Below, piece by piece: positions 7,134 through 13,370 of a stretch of DNA of 41,321 nt. How positions within the stretch are numbered: the stretch's first letter is position 1; each line of letters begins with the position of its first letter. A program made the position numbers and the translations under genes. The notes under the pieces are model-generated. The model saw nothing but the letters and a program-made list of their open reading frames with translations. It had not been told where the DNA came from and searched no databases. This DNA is from a virus: positions 1 through 41,321 of the IMG/VR virus record IMGVR_UViG_3300036944_000712. One strand, 5' to 3'.

Positions 7134-7142
7134 ATTAACCTC

Positions 7143-7247
7143 TTAGAAACCTAGACAACAAGGACAACCGCCAACTAACCCGCAACGTGAACAGACAAAA
7201 TCATCTGGAATATCATCGTCATCTAAGTAACAAACTACTGTGAACAT
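7143..7247 (-). CDS. Cys-rich micro-protein, 34 aa
   Basis: A 34-residue gene missed by usual length cut-offs: MFTVVCYLDDDDIPDDFVCS followed by RCG and a CPCC motif near the C-terminus. Six Cys in 34 residues, arranged roughly as C, CxxCG and CPCC, suggest a small zinc-ribbon-like fold. It has a strong AAGGAG site eight bases before the ATG, and lies directly after a sigma-70 promoter at 7271-7299, so it is the first gene of a new transcript. No function assigned. Confidence 0.65.
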   Translation of the reverse strand: MFTVVCYLDDDDIPDDFVCSRCGLVGGCPCCLGF

Positions 7248-7270
7248 TGTACTTCTCCTTTGTTGCAGAC

Positions 7271-7299
7271 ATAATAAAGGGACTACCAACCTAAGTCAA
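7271..7299 (-). promoter_or_regulatory. Sigma-70-like promoter inside a hairpin
   Basis: Minus strand TTGACT, 17-base spacer, TATTAT. The -35 box is in the loop of the hairpin at 7277-7308, the 3' arm fills the spacer, and the -10 box is the AU-rich tail. It would serve the 34-residue gene and the genes down to telA-like. Confidence 0.7.
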
Positions 7300-7308
7300 T
7301 AGTCCCTT
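7277..7308 (-). terminator. Terminator-like hairpin after thyX
   Basis: Perfect nine-base-pair stem (AAGGGACTA / TAGTCCCTT; 7300-7308 with 7277-7285) 5 bases after the thyX stop, followed on the minus strand by UAUUAU. The U tract is imperfect because it is also the -10 box of the promoter at 7271-7299. Confidence 0.65.
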
Positions 7309-7313
7309 CTGTA

Positions 7314-8369
7314 TTACTTGAACATTTTTAAGCGTTCTTCAAGATTAAACTTCCAGCAGGTGTTATATGGTAGTAAGTGTCGATATGATACCCAACCTGT
7401 TAAATTACCTGATCCAAAGCGTCCATCGCGTCGAAGATGTGTGATACCTTCTTGCCATGTGTTAGGGGAAGCTGCATTATTTATAGCGTAGACATAAACA
7501 CCACCTGATTCTAAACGCTTCTCCAGCCCTTCCTTCTTAACAGGTGTAGCTAAATGCCCGAATGGAGAAGCATGTAAAACATCTGCACCAATAAGCATAT
7601 CAAAGATTTTATCAGCTTTCTCTAAGCTGTCATCACTCTTACGATACGAAGTCTGAGCACAACAAGAAGCAGAAATACGTTGAGCTTCTTCCAAAGAATG
7701 CCACTGGAAGGTATCTGTACCAACTTCACCTGTATGGTAGCGTAATGTGCCTTCAATTGCATTACCAAACTCATCAATTCCATAGCTAGAATCTACATAA
7801 GGAAGATGCCATTCACCATCGCGTAGTAAGGTAGGTTCACTATCCTTCATTGCCATGTAAATCTTGTAAGCAAGCATACAAAATTCAGGTTGAGCGTCTG
7901 GATGAATACGAAGATTAAAGAAGTTATCCCAGTCTGTTGCAGTCATTACCGTTTTCATCATCTGGAACGGTTCTAACAAGCGATTTGTCGATTGTTTATG
8001 CAAGTTACAAGCTAAATCTAGCTGAGTTGCATAGAAAATCGCATCGTTCTGCGCTGCATTCCACAAGTCAGTCGCACAGGCTAGGTTTTCAATCTCTTCA
8101 CCAGCTTGCATTCCAGACTTCTTACTACCCCAGTACAAAGGTTTACCACCATTCATAATGATCTGAGCAATAATTTCTTTAATTGGAATAGCACGACTTG
8201 AGCTGCTGTTCTTTTCAATAGAACTGTGAGTGTTCACTTCACCAAGAATGAAGCGAGGGTATTCAGCTTCAATCGTAGTAATACGCGCACCTGCTGCTGT
8301 AATGCTGTCGCAGACCACTCTAGCTGTGATATTAGTAAGACGTTCAAAGAACTCTTTAGTTAAAGCCAC
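7314..8369 (-). CDS. thyX: ThyX-like flavin-dependent thymidylate synthase
   Basis: 351 residues, longer than typical bacterial ThyX (about 220-250) but usual for phage forms. THSSIEKNSSSSRAIP at residues 47-62 aligns with the phage form THRxxSRNxxSSRAIP of the ThyX motif, with Ser49 in place of the second Arg and Glu52 in place of Ser. RLLEPFQMM...MTATDWDNFFNLRIHPDAQPE fits the conserved substrate region. The enzyme would make dTMP from dUMP with FAD, NADPH and methylene-tetrahydrofolate, complementing the ribonucleotide reductase on the other strand. Start GTG 8369 has AAGGAAG before it and overlaps no other codon. The altered motif may change activity. Confidence 0.8.
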   Translation of the reverse strand: MALTKEFFERLTNITARVVCDSITAAGARITTIEAEYPRFILGEVNTHSSIEKNSSSSRAIPIKEIIAQIIMNGGKPLYWGSKKSGMQAGEEIENLACATDLWNAAQNDAIFYATQLDLACNLHKQSTNRLLEPFQMMKTVMTATDWDNFFNLRIHPDAQPEFCMLAYKIYMAMKDSEPTLLRDGEWHLPYVDSSYGIDEFGNAIEGTLRYHTGEVGTDTFQWHSLEEAQRISASCCAQTSYRKSDDSLEKADKIFDMLIGADVLHASPFGHLATPVKKEGLEKRLESGGVYVYAINNAASPNTWQEGITHLRRDGRFGSGNLTGWVSYRHLLPYNTCWKFNLEERLKMFK

Positions 8370-8588
8370 TTAGTCTTCCTTCTTTGCAATTAATTGTTCA
8401 GGGTAGCGTTTTACAGTACCATTTTCGCGTGAACCCCAACGGTCTTTCTTCGGATAATTGACATGAACAGTTTTATCACTGACACGTTCAACGATACCGA
8501 CCTTAAATTCATGCTGACCAAGTACAGGAACTTGTAGCAAGTAGACCTTCATGCCTACGGTGATCGGTGTTCCATCTAATGTTTTCAT
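8370..8588 (-). CDS. SH3-like small protein, 72 aa
   Basis: 72-residue beta-rich protein. TPITVGMKVYLLQVPVLGQH followed by FKVGIVERVSDKTVHVNY reads as a small SH3-like barrel with a basic C-terminus. The stop abuts the GTG start of thyX, and the start ATG follows the stop of the upstream gene directly, so all three are one operon. GAGGA precedes the ATG. No specific function recognised. Confidence 0.72.
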   Translation of the reverse strand: MKTLDGTPITVGMKVYLLQVPVLGQHEFKVGIVERVSDKTVHVNYPKKDRWGSRENGTVKRYPEQLIAKKED

Positions 8589-8810
8589 TTAATCCTCACA
8601 AAACTCTTCAAGTTTCTCTGCTGTACATCCTTGATTCCATGCGCTTAGTTCCCAACCGTGGTCAGATTCTACTAAGTACTTGTTACCACCAATTTCACCT
8701 GTTTCTTCAGATTCCAGTGCAAGTAGTTGTGCAGCCTGTTCAGCATTCTCAGCTTCTACACTATAGGTTGCTTCACCTGCAAGTGGTACTGTAAAAATAA
8801 AGTGTGGCAT
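8589..8810 (-). CDS. Hypothetical acidic protein, 73 aa
   Basis: Starts MPHFIFTVPLAGEATYSVEA and continues with an Ala/Glu helix (NAEQAAQLLALESEE). This order, strand-strand-helix, resembles many small phage proteins in which a repeat strand is followed by an 'AENAEQA' helix; the function is unknown. AGGAGA precedes the ATG. The end abuts the 72-residue gene. Confidence 0.72.
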   Translation of the reverse strand: MPHFIFTVPLAGEATYSVEAENAEQAAQLLALESEETGEIGGNKYLVESDHGWELSAWNQGCTAEKLEEFCED

Positions 8811-8821
8811 AGTGTTCTCCT

Positions 8822-9226
8822 TTATACCTTTTTGAATGTTCGAATACCTGCTTCTACGTCTTTATATTTCGTAGTTGAAGCAAGGTTTTGATAAAGATGC
8901 CATTTGACACCTTTGTTATACTGTAATTCAATCTTAATTGCTCGTTGAATCCCTTTTGGCGTAAGAAAGACTTCTTGGCAGAGGTTTTTCGGCTGCTGGG
9001 TAAAGGAATGAACAGCAAAAGTACCTTCATAATGAATAAGTACCCAGATTGTCTCATCCACTTCTGTCGTACACGGCAAGAATGCTGGTACAGCTTGCAA
9101 ATGTTTATGCCATTTCCGTGGTTGTGTAGCTTGTTTACCATTTGAAATGATACAACTTTTGACGCGTTCTTTCATTTCTTCTCCAATTAAGAAGTTTTCA
9201 ATGAAAGCAAGGCTGGTCATCTTCAT
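8822..9226 (-). CDS. Hypothetical basic protein, 134 aa
   Basis: No family recognised. The protein is basic with beta strands in the middle (ETIWVLIHYEGTFAVHSF). The ATG at 9226 overlaps the stop of the upstream gene (ATGA) but has a poor ribosome site; an in-frame ATG at 9175 has GGAGAAGAA before it and would give 117 residues. Coupled translation favours the first and site strength the second, so the start is uncertain. Confidence 0.68.
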   Translation of the reverse strand: MKMTSLAFIENFLIGEEMKERVKSCIISNGKQATQPRKWHKHLQAVPAFLPCTTEVDETIWVLIHYEGTFAVHSFTQQPKNLCQEVFLTPKGIQRAIKIELQYNKGVKWHLYQNLASTTKYKDVEAGIRTFKKV

Positions 9227-9510
9227 AGTTCACACCAACAAATACAATCAGGTGATTGGATCAAGGCATACAACTGCTGAACTGTTACTGCAATAACATC
9301 ACCACGACTGTACATGTAGCAAGTAGCTTGTGTAAGTGGAGGTGTGATCTTAGCTAAGATGTAATTATCTTCTTTCAGAATTGCCAAAACATTGGCATCT
9401 GGCAAAGACACATAACTAATCGGAACTGTCATGTGCTCTGAGCAGTGCAACAAAGACGTTGGGATCAAGTAAGCTGGAACAGCTTCAGCAGTATTAGTCG
9501 TATTAGTCAT
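9223..9510 (-). CDS. Hypothetical protein, 95 aa
   Basis: Beta-rich soluble protein with a mostly hydrophobic middle (PLTQATCYMYSRGDVIAVTV) and a C-terminus holding three Cys (CICWCEL). No family is recognised. The start ATG overlaps the end of the 149-residue upstream gene by 8 bases, and its own stop overlaps the next ATG. It is a member of the small-gene operon running toward thyX. Confidence 0.7.
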   Translation of the reverse strand: MTNTTNTAEAVPAYLIPTSLLHCSEHMTVPISYVSLPDANVLAILKEDNYILAKITPPLTQATCYMYSRGDVIAVTVQQLYALIQSPDCICWCEL

Positions 9511-9952
9511 CTTTCAACAGCTCCGCTATAAGCTCACATTTAACTTCGTAAAACAGGTTATTATCCGCTAAGATTTTTAATGCAGCTTCTTGCTTCTTCT
9601 GAAGACCTGTAAGAGTCTCACGGTAATGCGCACAAGAACGTGCCATACCTTCTTCACTGGCAATAAGACGATTAATCTTCTCTTGCTGGCGATTATAGAC
9701 TACTTGGCTGAAAGCAGGAAGATGCAAGCGTTCTACTGGAGTCATCGCTTGACGAGCATCATACCATTGCTGATATTCTGTTTTCGGAGGTTTAAGGTCT
9801 TCAAGACGTTTAAGCTCTATCAACAGGTCATGAACTCGCGCATAGTCATTACCACGGGCTATATTGCCTTCGGTCTTACAACCAATCGCATCTTTCAAAC
9901 CAGCAGTACCATACTTTTCAATAAAGTCTGGAGCAGTCATCTTAGGCATCAT
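9503..9952 (-). CDS. Hypothetical helical protein, about 149 aa
   Basis: No family recognised. Mostly helical with a likely coiled coil in residues 75-140 (NRQQEKINRLIASEEG and LQKKQEAALKIL). The frame stays open 50 codons further upstream, but that part overlaps the 75-residue gene; AAGGAGACT stands before two adjacent ATGs at 9952 and 9949, so the start is one of these. It overlaps the upstream gene by 11 bases. Confidence 0.7.
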   Translation of the reverse strand: MMPKMTAPDFIEKYGTAGLKDAIGCKTEGNIARGNDYARVHDLLIELKRLEDLKPPKTEYQQWYDARQAMTPVERLHLPAFSQVVYNRQQEKINRLIASEEGMARSCAHYRETLTGLQKKQEAALKILADNNLFYEVKCELIAELLKDD

Positions 9953-10169
9953 AGTCTCCTTCGTTCCGACCATCCCAACCTTCGTACTCACCAGAACCAA
10001 TATGAACTTTAATAGGTTTAGGCTGTCGAACTTGGTAAGAAGGTTTTGTTTCACCAGAACCTTCAAAGAGTGAGATATTACCACCTCGTTTACGAAGGTC
10101 ACGCAACGTCTTCGCTTGCTTCTTAGCTTGCTTGATGTTTGTTACTGTAGTACGGTTAAATGTTTTCAC
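9942..10169 (-). CDS. Hypothetical protein, 75 aa, basic start and acidic end
   Basis: Starts at GTG 10169 with AAGGACTTAAT before it; an ATG one base away leads straight to a stop in another frame. The N-terminal 30 residues are Lys/Arg-rich (NIKQAKKQAKTLRDLRKRGG) and the C-terminus is acidic (GSGEYEGWDGRNEGDYDA), a charge split seen in small nucleic-acid-associated proteins. No family recognised. Confidence 0.65.
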   Translation of the reverse strand: MKTFNRTTVTNIKQAKKQAKTLRDLRKRGGNISLFEGSGETKPSYQVRQPKPIKVHIGSGEYEGWDGRNEGDYDA

Positions 10170-10180
10170 ATTAAGTCCTT

Positions 10181-10210
10181 ATAATAGAAAGCTGCACCGT
10201 TAAGTGCAGC
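10181..10210 (-). terminator. Rho-independent terminator
   Basis: Seven-base-pair perfect stem GCTGCAC / GTGCAGC (10204-10210 with 10191-10197, loop 10198-10203), followed on the minus strand by UUUCUAUUAU. It ends the unit holding the 141-residue gene, 9 bases after its stop. Confidence 0.75.
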
Positions 10211-10219
10211 CTTGTTCAC

Positions 10220-10645
10220 CTACGATGATGAAATACGGTAGTAACCTTTACCGAAGATTGTATCAACGATACTTTGAGCAATGCTGTGCGTTTTCGCTTG
10301 GACATACAACCTGTTACCAAGTGCAGTTGTCAGGTGAAACTTATACACAGCAGGTCGTTTGTAGTCAAGACCTTCTTCGTTGAAGTTGTCAATGTTATCT
10401 AACACGTTAATATCTTTCGGTGTTAGTACAGAAAGCTTGTATTTCTTACCTTCGAATCGGTAAGTATACTGTCCACCTTTTGCAAGAATCTCATTCAGTG
10501 TCATTGCTTTCTTTGCAGGTTCAGCAGTTGTTGCTGCCAAAGCTTGTTGTTGCTCTAACAGCTTTGCTTGAATCTGTTTATCAAGCTCTTTATTACTAAA
10601 GAAGTCTGAGATTCCAGTGTCCTGCATCTGCTTCAGTGATAACAT
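10220..10645 (-). CDS. Hypothetical protein, 141 aa
   Basis: The N-terminal 45 residues form a Gln/Ala/Lys-rich helix (KELDKQIQAKLLEQQQALAA) and the C-terminal 90 residues read as an alpha/beta domain ending in an SIAQSIVDTIFGKGYYRISSS segment. No family is recognised. A strong GGAGGTGAT site stands before the ATG. It lies between the SH3/KOW-like gene at 10676-11059 and a terminator at 10181-10210. Confidence 0.72.
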   Translation of the reverse strand: MLSLKQMQDTGISDFFSNKELDKQIQAKLLEQQQALAATTAEPAKKAMTLNEILAKGGQYTYRFEGKKYKLSVLTPKDINVLDNIDNFNEEGLDYKRPAVYKFHLTTALGNRLYVQAKTHSIAQSIVDTIFGKGYYRISSS

Positions 10646-10675
10646 ATCACCTCCAAGTTTAGTAAGAGTTAATAT

Positions 10676-11059
10676 TTAAGCTTGGTTTTCTGTTTGTGGA
10701 AAGATTTGTACAGCCTGTGCAGGTTCAGCGGGTAGAGCTACTGCAACTGGAAGGTGAGCAACAGAACCCATTAGCATATTACATGCAGCGTCAGCTAACG
10801 CACCTAAGACTTCATTTTGGGCTTGCGCCAAGATCGGCTCAAGACGGATTGGAGTCAAGCGGAACTCTTCAATACGCGCAACGTGAGTTTCTAAACCACA
10901 ACGTGTATTAAGCGGTTCTACAGAAGCTACAGCCCAGACTTCACGACCATTAACAGGTTGGGTTTTAGCTACCAAGCGTACAACTTTACCTACGTTTTGT
11001 TCATCTGTAGCACCTACAGAAATAACAGCGAAAGCACCAGTTTGAAATTTGTTTGTCAT
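10676..11059 (-). CDS. SH3/KOW-like protein, 127 aa
   Basis: The N-terminal half (GAFAVISVGATDEQNVGKVV, then VWAVASVEPLN) matches the SH3/KOW-like pattern of the 84-residue protein encoded at 6676-6930. The second half is Ala/Pro/Leu-rich and helical (AQAQNEVLGALADAACNMLM) and lacks a clear motif. AAGGAGATACTCT precedes ATG 11059, and a promoter-like sequence is at 11107-11134. Function unknown. Confidence 0.74.
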   Translation of the reverse strand: MTNKFQTGAFAVISVGATDEQNVGKVVRLVAKTQPVNGREVWAVASVEPLNTRCGLETHVARIEEFRLTPIRLEPILAQAQNEVLGALADAACNMLMGSVAHLPVAVALPAEPAQAVQIFPQTENQA

Positions 11060-11106
11060 AGAGTATCTCCTTAATTGACATGTGTTGGAATCGTTTCAGT
11101 GAAGAG

Positions 11107-11134
11107 ATAATAGCACATCTACTCTAAATTACAA
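11107..11134 (-). promoter_or_regulatory. Possible sigma-70-like promoter
   Basis: Minus strand TTGTAA, 16-base spacer, TATTAT, about 50 bases before the 127-residue gene. Unlike most internal promoters in this window, it has no overlapping hairpin. Confidence 0.5.
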
Positions 11135-11168
11135 TACATGTTAGTTAATTTTTACAGTTATTTTGCAG

Positions 11169-11630
11169 TTATTTCGATGGTTTGTAGAAAACGTGACCAC
11201 CAATACGGGCTGTGCATCTTACATTACCAAAATCTTTTGGTTTTTTGATGCTGGAAGCATGAAAATAAGTCGCCCCGTTAGTAACATCTTCATGTTTCCC
11301 TTGAATAACTTCATGCACTGTCTCTTTAATCTCTTGATAAAGCTCCTTTTCCTTAATCGGACGGTTCTTGTTAGAAGTCCAACTGAATTGATTACGTTGA
11401 TATACTACACTGCAAATGTCCGAAGGGAACTTGCCCGATGCAGCGCGGTTCAAGGTCGTATAGATTACAGCGACTTGACCCTTTTGGGGTTCACCCCTGC
11501 TTTCAAAATAGGCATTATCAGTCAGGCATTTGATTTGTCTGCTGTCGATACCTTTAGCTTCTGTATGACTTGTTAAGAAGAGAAGTACGCTTGCTAAGAT
11601 TAAAGCTTTCGCTCTGGTAAATAGAATCAA
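11169..11630 (-). CDS. Secreted SleB-type cell-wall hydrolase
   Basis: 153 residues. Residues 1-26 are a signal peptide (hydrophobic LILASVLLFLT, then HTEAKG). The rest matches the SleB/CwlJ hydrolase family: CLTDNAYFESRGE with the likely catalytic Glu43, GQVAVIYTTLNRA, NQFSWT, ATYFHA and IGGHVFYK. Such enzymes are murein lytic transglycosylases or amidases. Start TTG 11630 has AAAGGAAATCAAT before it. It lies far from the holin/endolysin pair at 30569-31429 and has its own promoter with a terminator-like hairpin in the leader. It could aid wall remodelling during infection, release, or exclusion of other phages. Confidence 0.85.
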   Translation of the reverse strand: MILFTRAKALILASVLLFLTSHTEAKGIDSRQIKCLTDNAYFESRGEPQKGQVAVIYTTLNRAASGKFPSDICSVVYQRNQFSWTSNKNRPIKEKELYQEIKETVHEVIQGKHEDVTNGATYFHASSIKKPKDFGNVRCTARIGGHVFYKPSK

Positions 11631-11654
11631 ATTGATTTCCTTTTGTTAGTTAAT

Positions 11655-11687
11655 AAAAAAGAGGGATAAGAAAACTCCTACCCCTCT
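11655..11687 (-). terminator. Strong hairpin with U run in the leader of the SleB gene
   Basis: Nine-base-pair stem with one G-U pair (11679-11687 with 11660-11668), followed on the minus strand by six U. It ends the operon holding 11752-12518. Transcription from the promoter at 11692-11720 would start about 11685, so the SleB mRNA would begin with nearly the whole hairpin. Confidence 0.85.
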
Positions 11688-11691
11688 CTAT

Positions 11692-11720
11692 ATTATACCA
11701 AAATAGTAACTTGATTACAA
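11692..11720 (-). promoter_or_regulatory. Sigma-70-like promoter of the SleB gene
   Basis: Minus strand TTGTAA, 17-base spacer, TATAAT (perfect -10). The -35 box overlaps the loop of a 6-base-pair stem (CTTGAT / ATCAAG, 11710-11726). Start near 11685. Confidence 0.65.
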
Positions 11721-11751
11721 ATCAAGCTCTTCTTTCAGTATTTTGAAACTG

Positions 11752-12081
11752 TTATAGCTCAAACTTCGCATCTGGATACTTAGCCTGTAGCCGTTTCAAA
11801 GTAGCTAGCTCACGTTCACGCGTTTCAGCTTCCTTCTTACGAAGGTTGTTAGTGCGCTTTTCATATTCATGGTCGTTTTCAAGACGGTAGGCATTAAAGT
11901 AAAAGTCAGCGCAGTTAACTGCCAGCGTAATTTTGTCTACATTACCGTAACGGGCACGTAAGCTGCTTTCTTTTTCCGTTAATTTTACGACAATTTCTGC
12001 AAGCGTCTTACCTTCCAGCTCCGATTCGTCAATATAGGAATCACCTACAAGAATATACAATCGTTCGTAATTTCGGCTCAT
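11752..12081 (-). CDS. Hypothetical charged protein, 109 aa
   Basis: No family recognised. Alpha/beta N-terminal half (RLYILVGDSYIDESELEG) and a charged helical C-terminus (EKRTNNLRKKEAETRERELA) that may be a coiled coil. ATG 12081 overlaps the stop of the upstream gene (ATGA), so the two are coupled. It is the last gene before the terminator at 11655-11687. Confidence 0.72.
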   Translation of the reverse strand: MSRNYERLYILVGDSYIDESELEGKTLAEIVVKLTEKESSLRARYGNVDKITLAVNCADFYFNAYRLENDHEYEKRTNNLRKKEAETRERELATLKRLQAKYPDAKFEL

Positions 12082-12518
12082 GGTGATTCATTTCCTTTTG
12101 CTGTAGCATCTTCAAGCTGAGCTGCAAGAATGTCATTCTTCTTCTTAGAAAGTTCTAGTTCTTTCTTCAAAGCTTCAATCGTTTTCTTGTAGTTTGCTTT
12201 AACTTTAGCAAGGTTAATAAACGCTGCATTATCTGCTTTAACAAATCCTACAGTATCGTCAGACGCTGTAACAACAACATGTGTTTCTTCATGTCCATAA
12301 GTTGATTTAGAAAACTCAACTGTTTGACCAAGTTCAATAGAAGCTGCTGGTTTGATTAACTCAACTTCTGAGTAGCCTTCACGGACATACTGCGCATTGT
12401 TTTCAAACATTGCAATTACGTCTTCAGCTTTAGAAAGCTCAGTACCTAAGTTAATGACAATGTTAAGCGCGTTTGAAGTGTTAGTATTGCTGTCTGGAAC
12501 TCGAACTTTTAAAAACAT
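12078..12518 (-). CDS. Hypothetical protein, 146 aa, coiled-coil C-terminus
   Basis: The first 95 residues are beta-rich and the last 50 are a helical Lys/Glu coiled coil (KKTIEALKKELELSKKKNDI). No family recognised. AAGGAGATTAAC precedes the ATG, and a promoter-like element lies 31-59 bases upstream at 12549-12577. It opens a two-gene unit with the 109-residue gene. Confidence 0.72.
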   Translation of the reverse strand: MFLKVRVPDSNTNTSNALNIVINLGTELSKAEDVIAMFENNAQYVREGYSEVELIKPAASIELGQTVEFSKSTYGHEETHVVVTASDDTVGFVKADNAAFINLAKVKANYKKTIEALKKELELSKKKNDILAAQLEDATAKGNESP

Positions 12519-12548
12519 GTTAATCTCCTTGATTAATATTTCGTCGTA

Positions 12549-12577
12549 AGTTTAAAGGGTTGTAGTAAGGCTGTCAA
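12549..12577 (-). promoter_or_regulatory. Sigma-70-like promoter overlapping a hairpin
   Basis: Minus strand TTGACA (perfect -35), 17-base spacer, TAAACT. The -35 box lies in the loop of the stem at 12562-12588, which also contains the stop codon of the upstream gene. Confidence 0.6.
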
Positions 12578-12588
12578 GCCTTAACTAC
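12562..12588 (-). terminator. Hairpin around the stop codon of the 128-aa gene
   Basis: Stem TAAGGCT / AGCCTTA (12577-12583 with 12566-12572), four-base loop, extended by GTAG / CTAC with one bulge. No true U run follows, so it may be a weak terminator or a pause; it carries the -35 box of the promoter at 12549-12577. Confidence 0.45.
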
Positions 12589-12960
12589 GAACTTCTTAAA
12601 GATTTCAGCGAGTGTCATGTACTCGTCTTTAACATCTGAAGGTTTAAGCGGTTTGGACAGCTTGCCAATGGTAGGTACAAGTTTTTCTGGGCTTACTAAC
12701 TTCAAAATAGTTTTACCTTCTACTTTGATTTCTAAGCTAACAAGTTCAAACTTGTCTTTGAGAATCCAGCTACGCTTAGCGCAGGTATAAATACCACTGA
12801 TTTCAATTGCACGGTCAAACTGTTCTGACTGGGTTACATTACTAACATGCCAGTCAGCAGGAACAGCTCCGCGTGTAATGCGCTTGCTAATCGGGTAGTT
12901 CCAAGCACCAAGTAATGCAACGATTGTCTTTGGTTCTAAGGTTAGAGGTGATTTGTGCAT
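12574..12960 (-). CDS. Hypothetical protein, 128 aa
   Basis: No family recognised. A soluble alpha/beta protein with a conserved-looking N-terminal LEPKTIVALLGAWNYPISKR and a Lys-rich C-terminus (KLSKPLKPSDVKDEYMTLA). The ATG overlaps the stop of the upstream lipoprotein gene by one base. Its own stop codon lies inside the hairpin at 12562-12588. Confidence 0.72.
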   Translation of the reverse strand: MHKSPLTLEPKTIVALLGAWNYPISKRITRGAVPADWHVSNVTQSEQFDRAIEISGIYTCAKRSWILKDKFELVSLEIKVEGKTILKLVSPEKLVPTIGKLSKPLKPSDVKDEYMTLAEIFKKFVVKA

Positions 12961-13370
12961 TACGGTGCTCCTGTTAGACTGGTCTTCAAGGCAATGTCTG
13001 GCACGATCAATTCAGGCTTAAAGTCTACTTTGTAGTGATAAGTGCTGACTGCATAACCATCGACCTGTTCAGAGAAGTACGTGACGTTATCCGACAGACC
13101 TAAAGAGTGCTTCTTAAACTTCCCTTCACCGATCTTACAGGTCACATCGACCTTCTTCGCTACGTCAGCATCAAAACTGCACTTTCCTTCGATAGAAAGC
13201 ATGTATGCACCTGTGATGCCATTGTAGAACACGATACGACGATCTAGTTCAAAGTTATCAGCAGCATGTGACAAGTTACGGGAAGCAACCTTAGCGTCAC
13301 GATCACAGCCTGTAGTTACCAGTGCTGCACTCAACATCAAAGCCATAGCAGCAGCTTTATAAAGTCCCAT
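12960..13370 (-). CDS. Phage beta-sandwich-type lipoprotein
   Basis: 136 residues. N-terminal lipoprotein signal: MGLYKAAAMALMLSAALVTT then GC (lipidated Cys about residue 22). The mature part (NLSHAADNFELDRRIVFYNG, IEGKCS, KKHSLGLSDNVTYFSEQVDG) matches a lipoprotein family common in phages and variously labelled beta-sandwich lipoprotein or recombination directionality factor; I favour the first because the lipoprotein signal is clear. A role in superinfection exclusion is possible. I chose ATG 13370, with AAGGAG upstream, rather than an ATG 23 codons earlier within the previous gene. Confidence 0.78.
   Translation of the reverse strand: MGLYKAAAMALMLSAALVTTGCDRDAKVASRNLSHAADNFELDRRIVFYNGITGAYMLSIEGKCSFDADVAKKVDVTCKIGEGKFKKHSLGLSDNVTYFSEQVDGYAVSTYHYKVDFKPELIVPDIALKTSLTGAP

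Noticed and set aside
10170-10210. Possible promoter merged with the hairpin at 10191-10210
   Set aside because: A TATTAT box is present but no -35 box is found at 16-18 bases, so I list only the terminator.
12960-13370. Recombination directionality factor as function of the lipoprotein
   Set aside because: Some phage annotations use that label, but a lipoprotein signal and no integrase in the window make an envelope role more likely.
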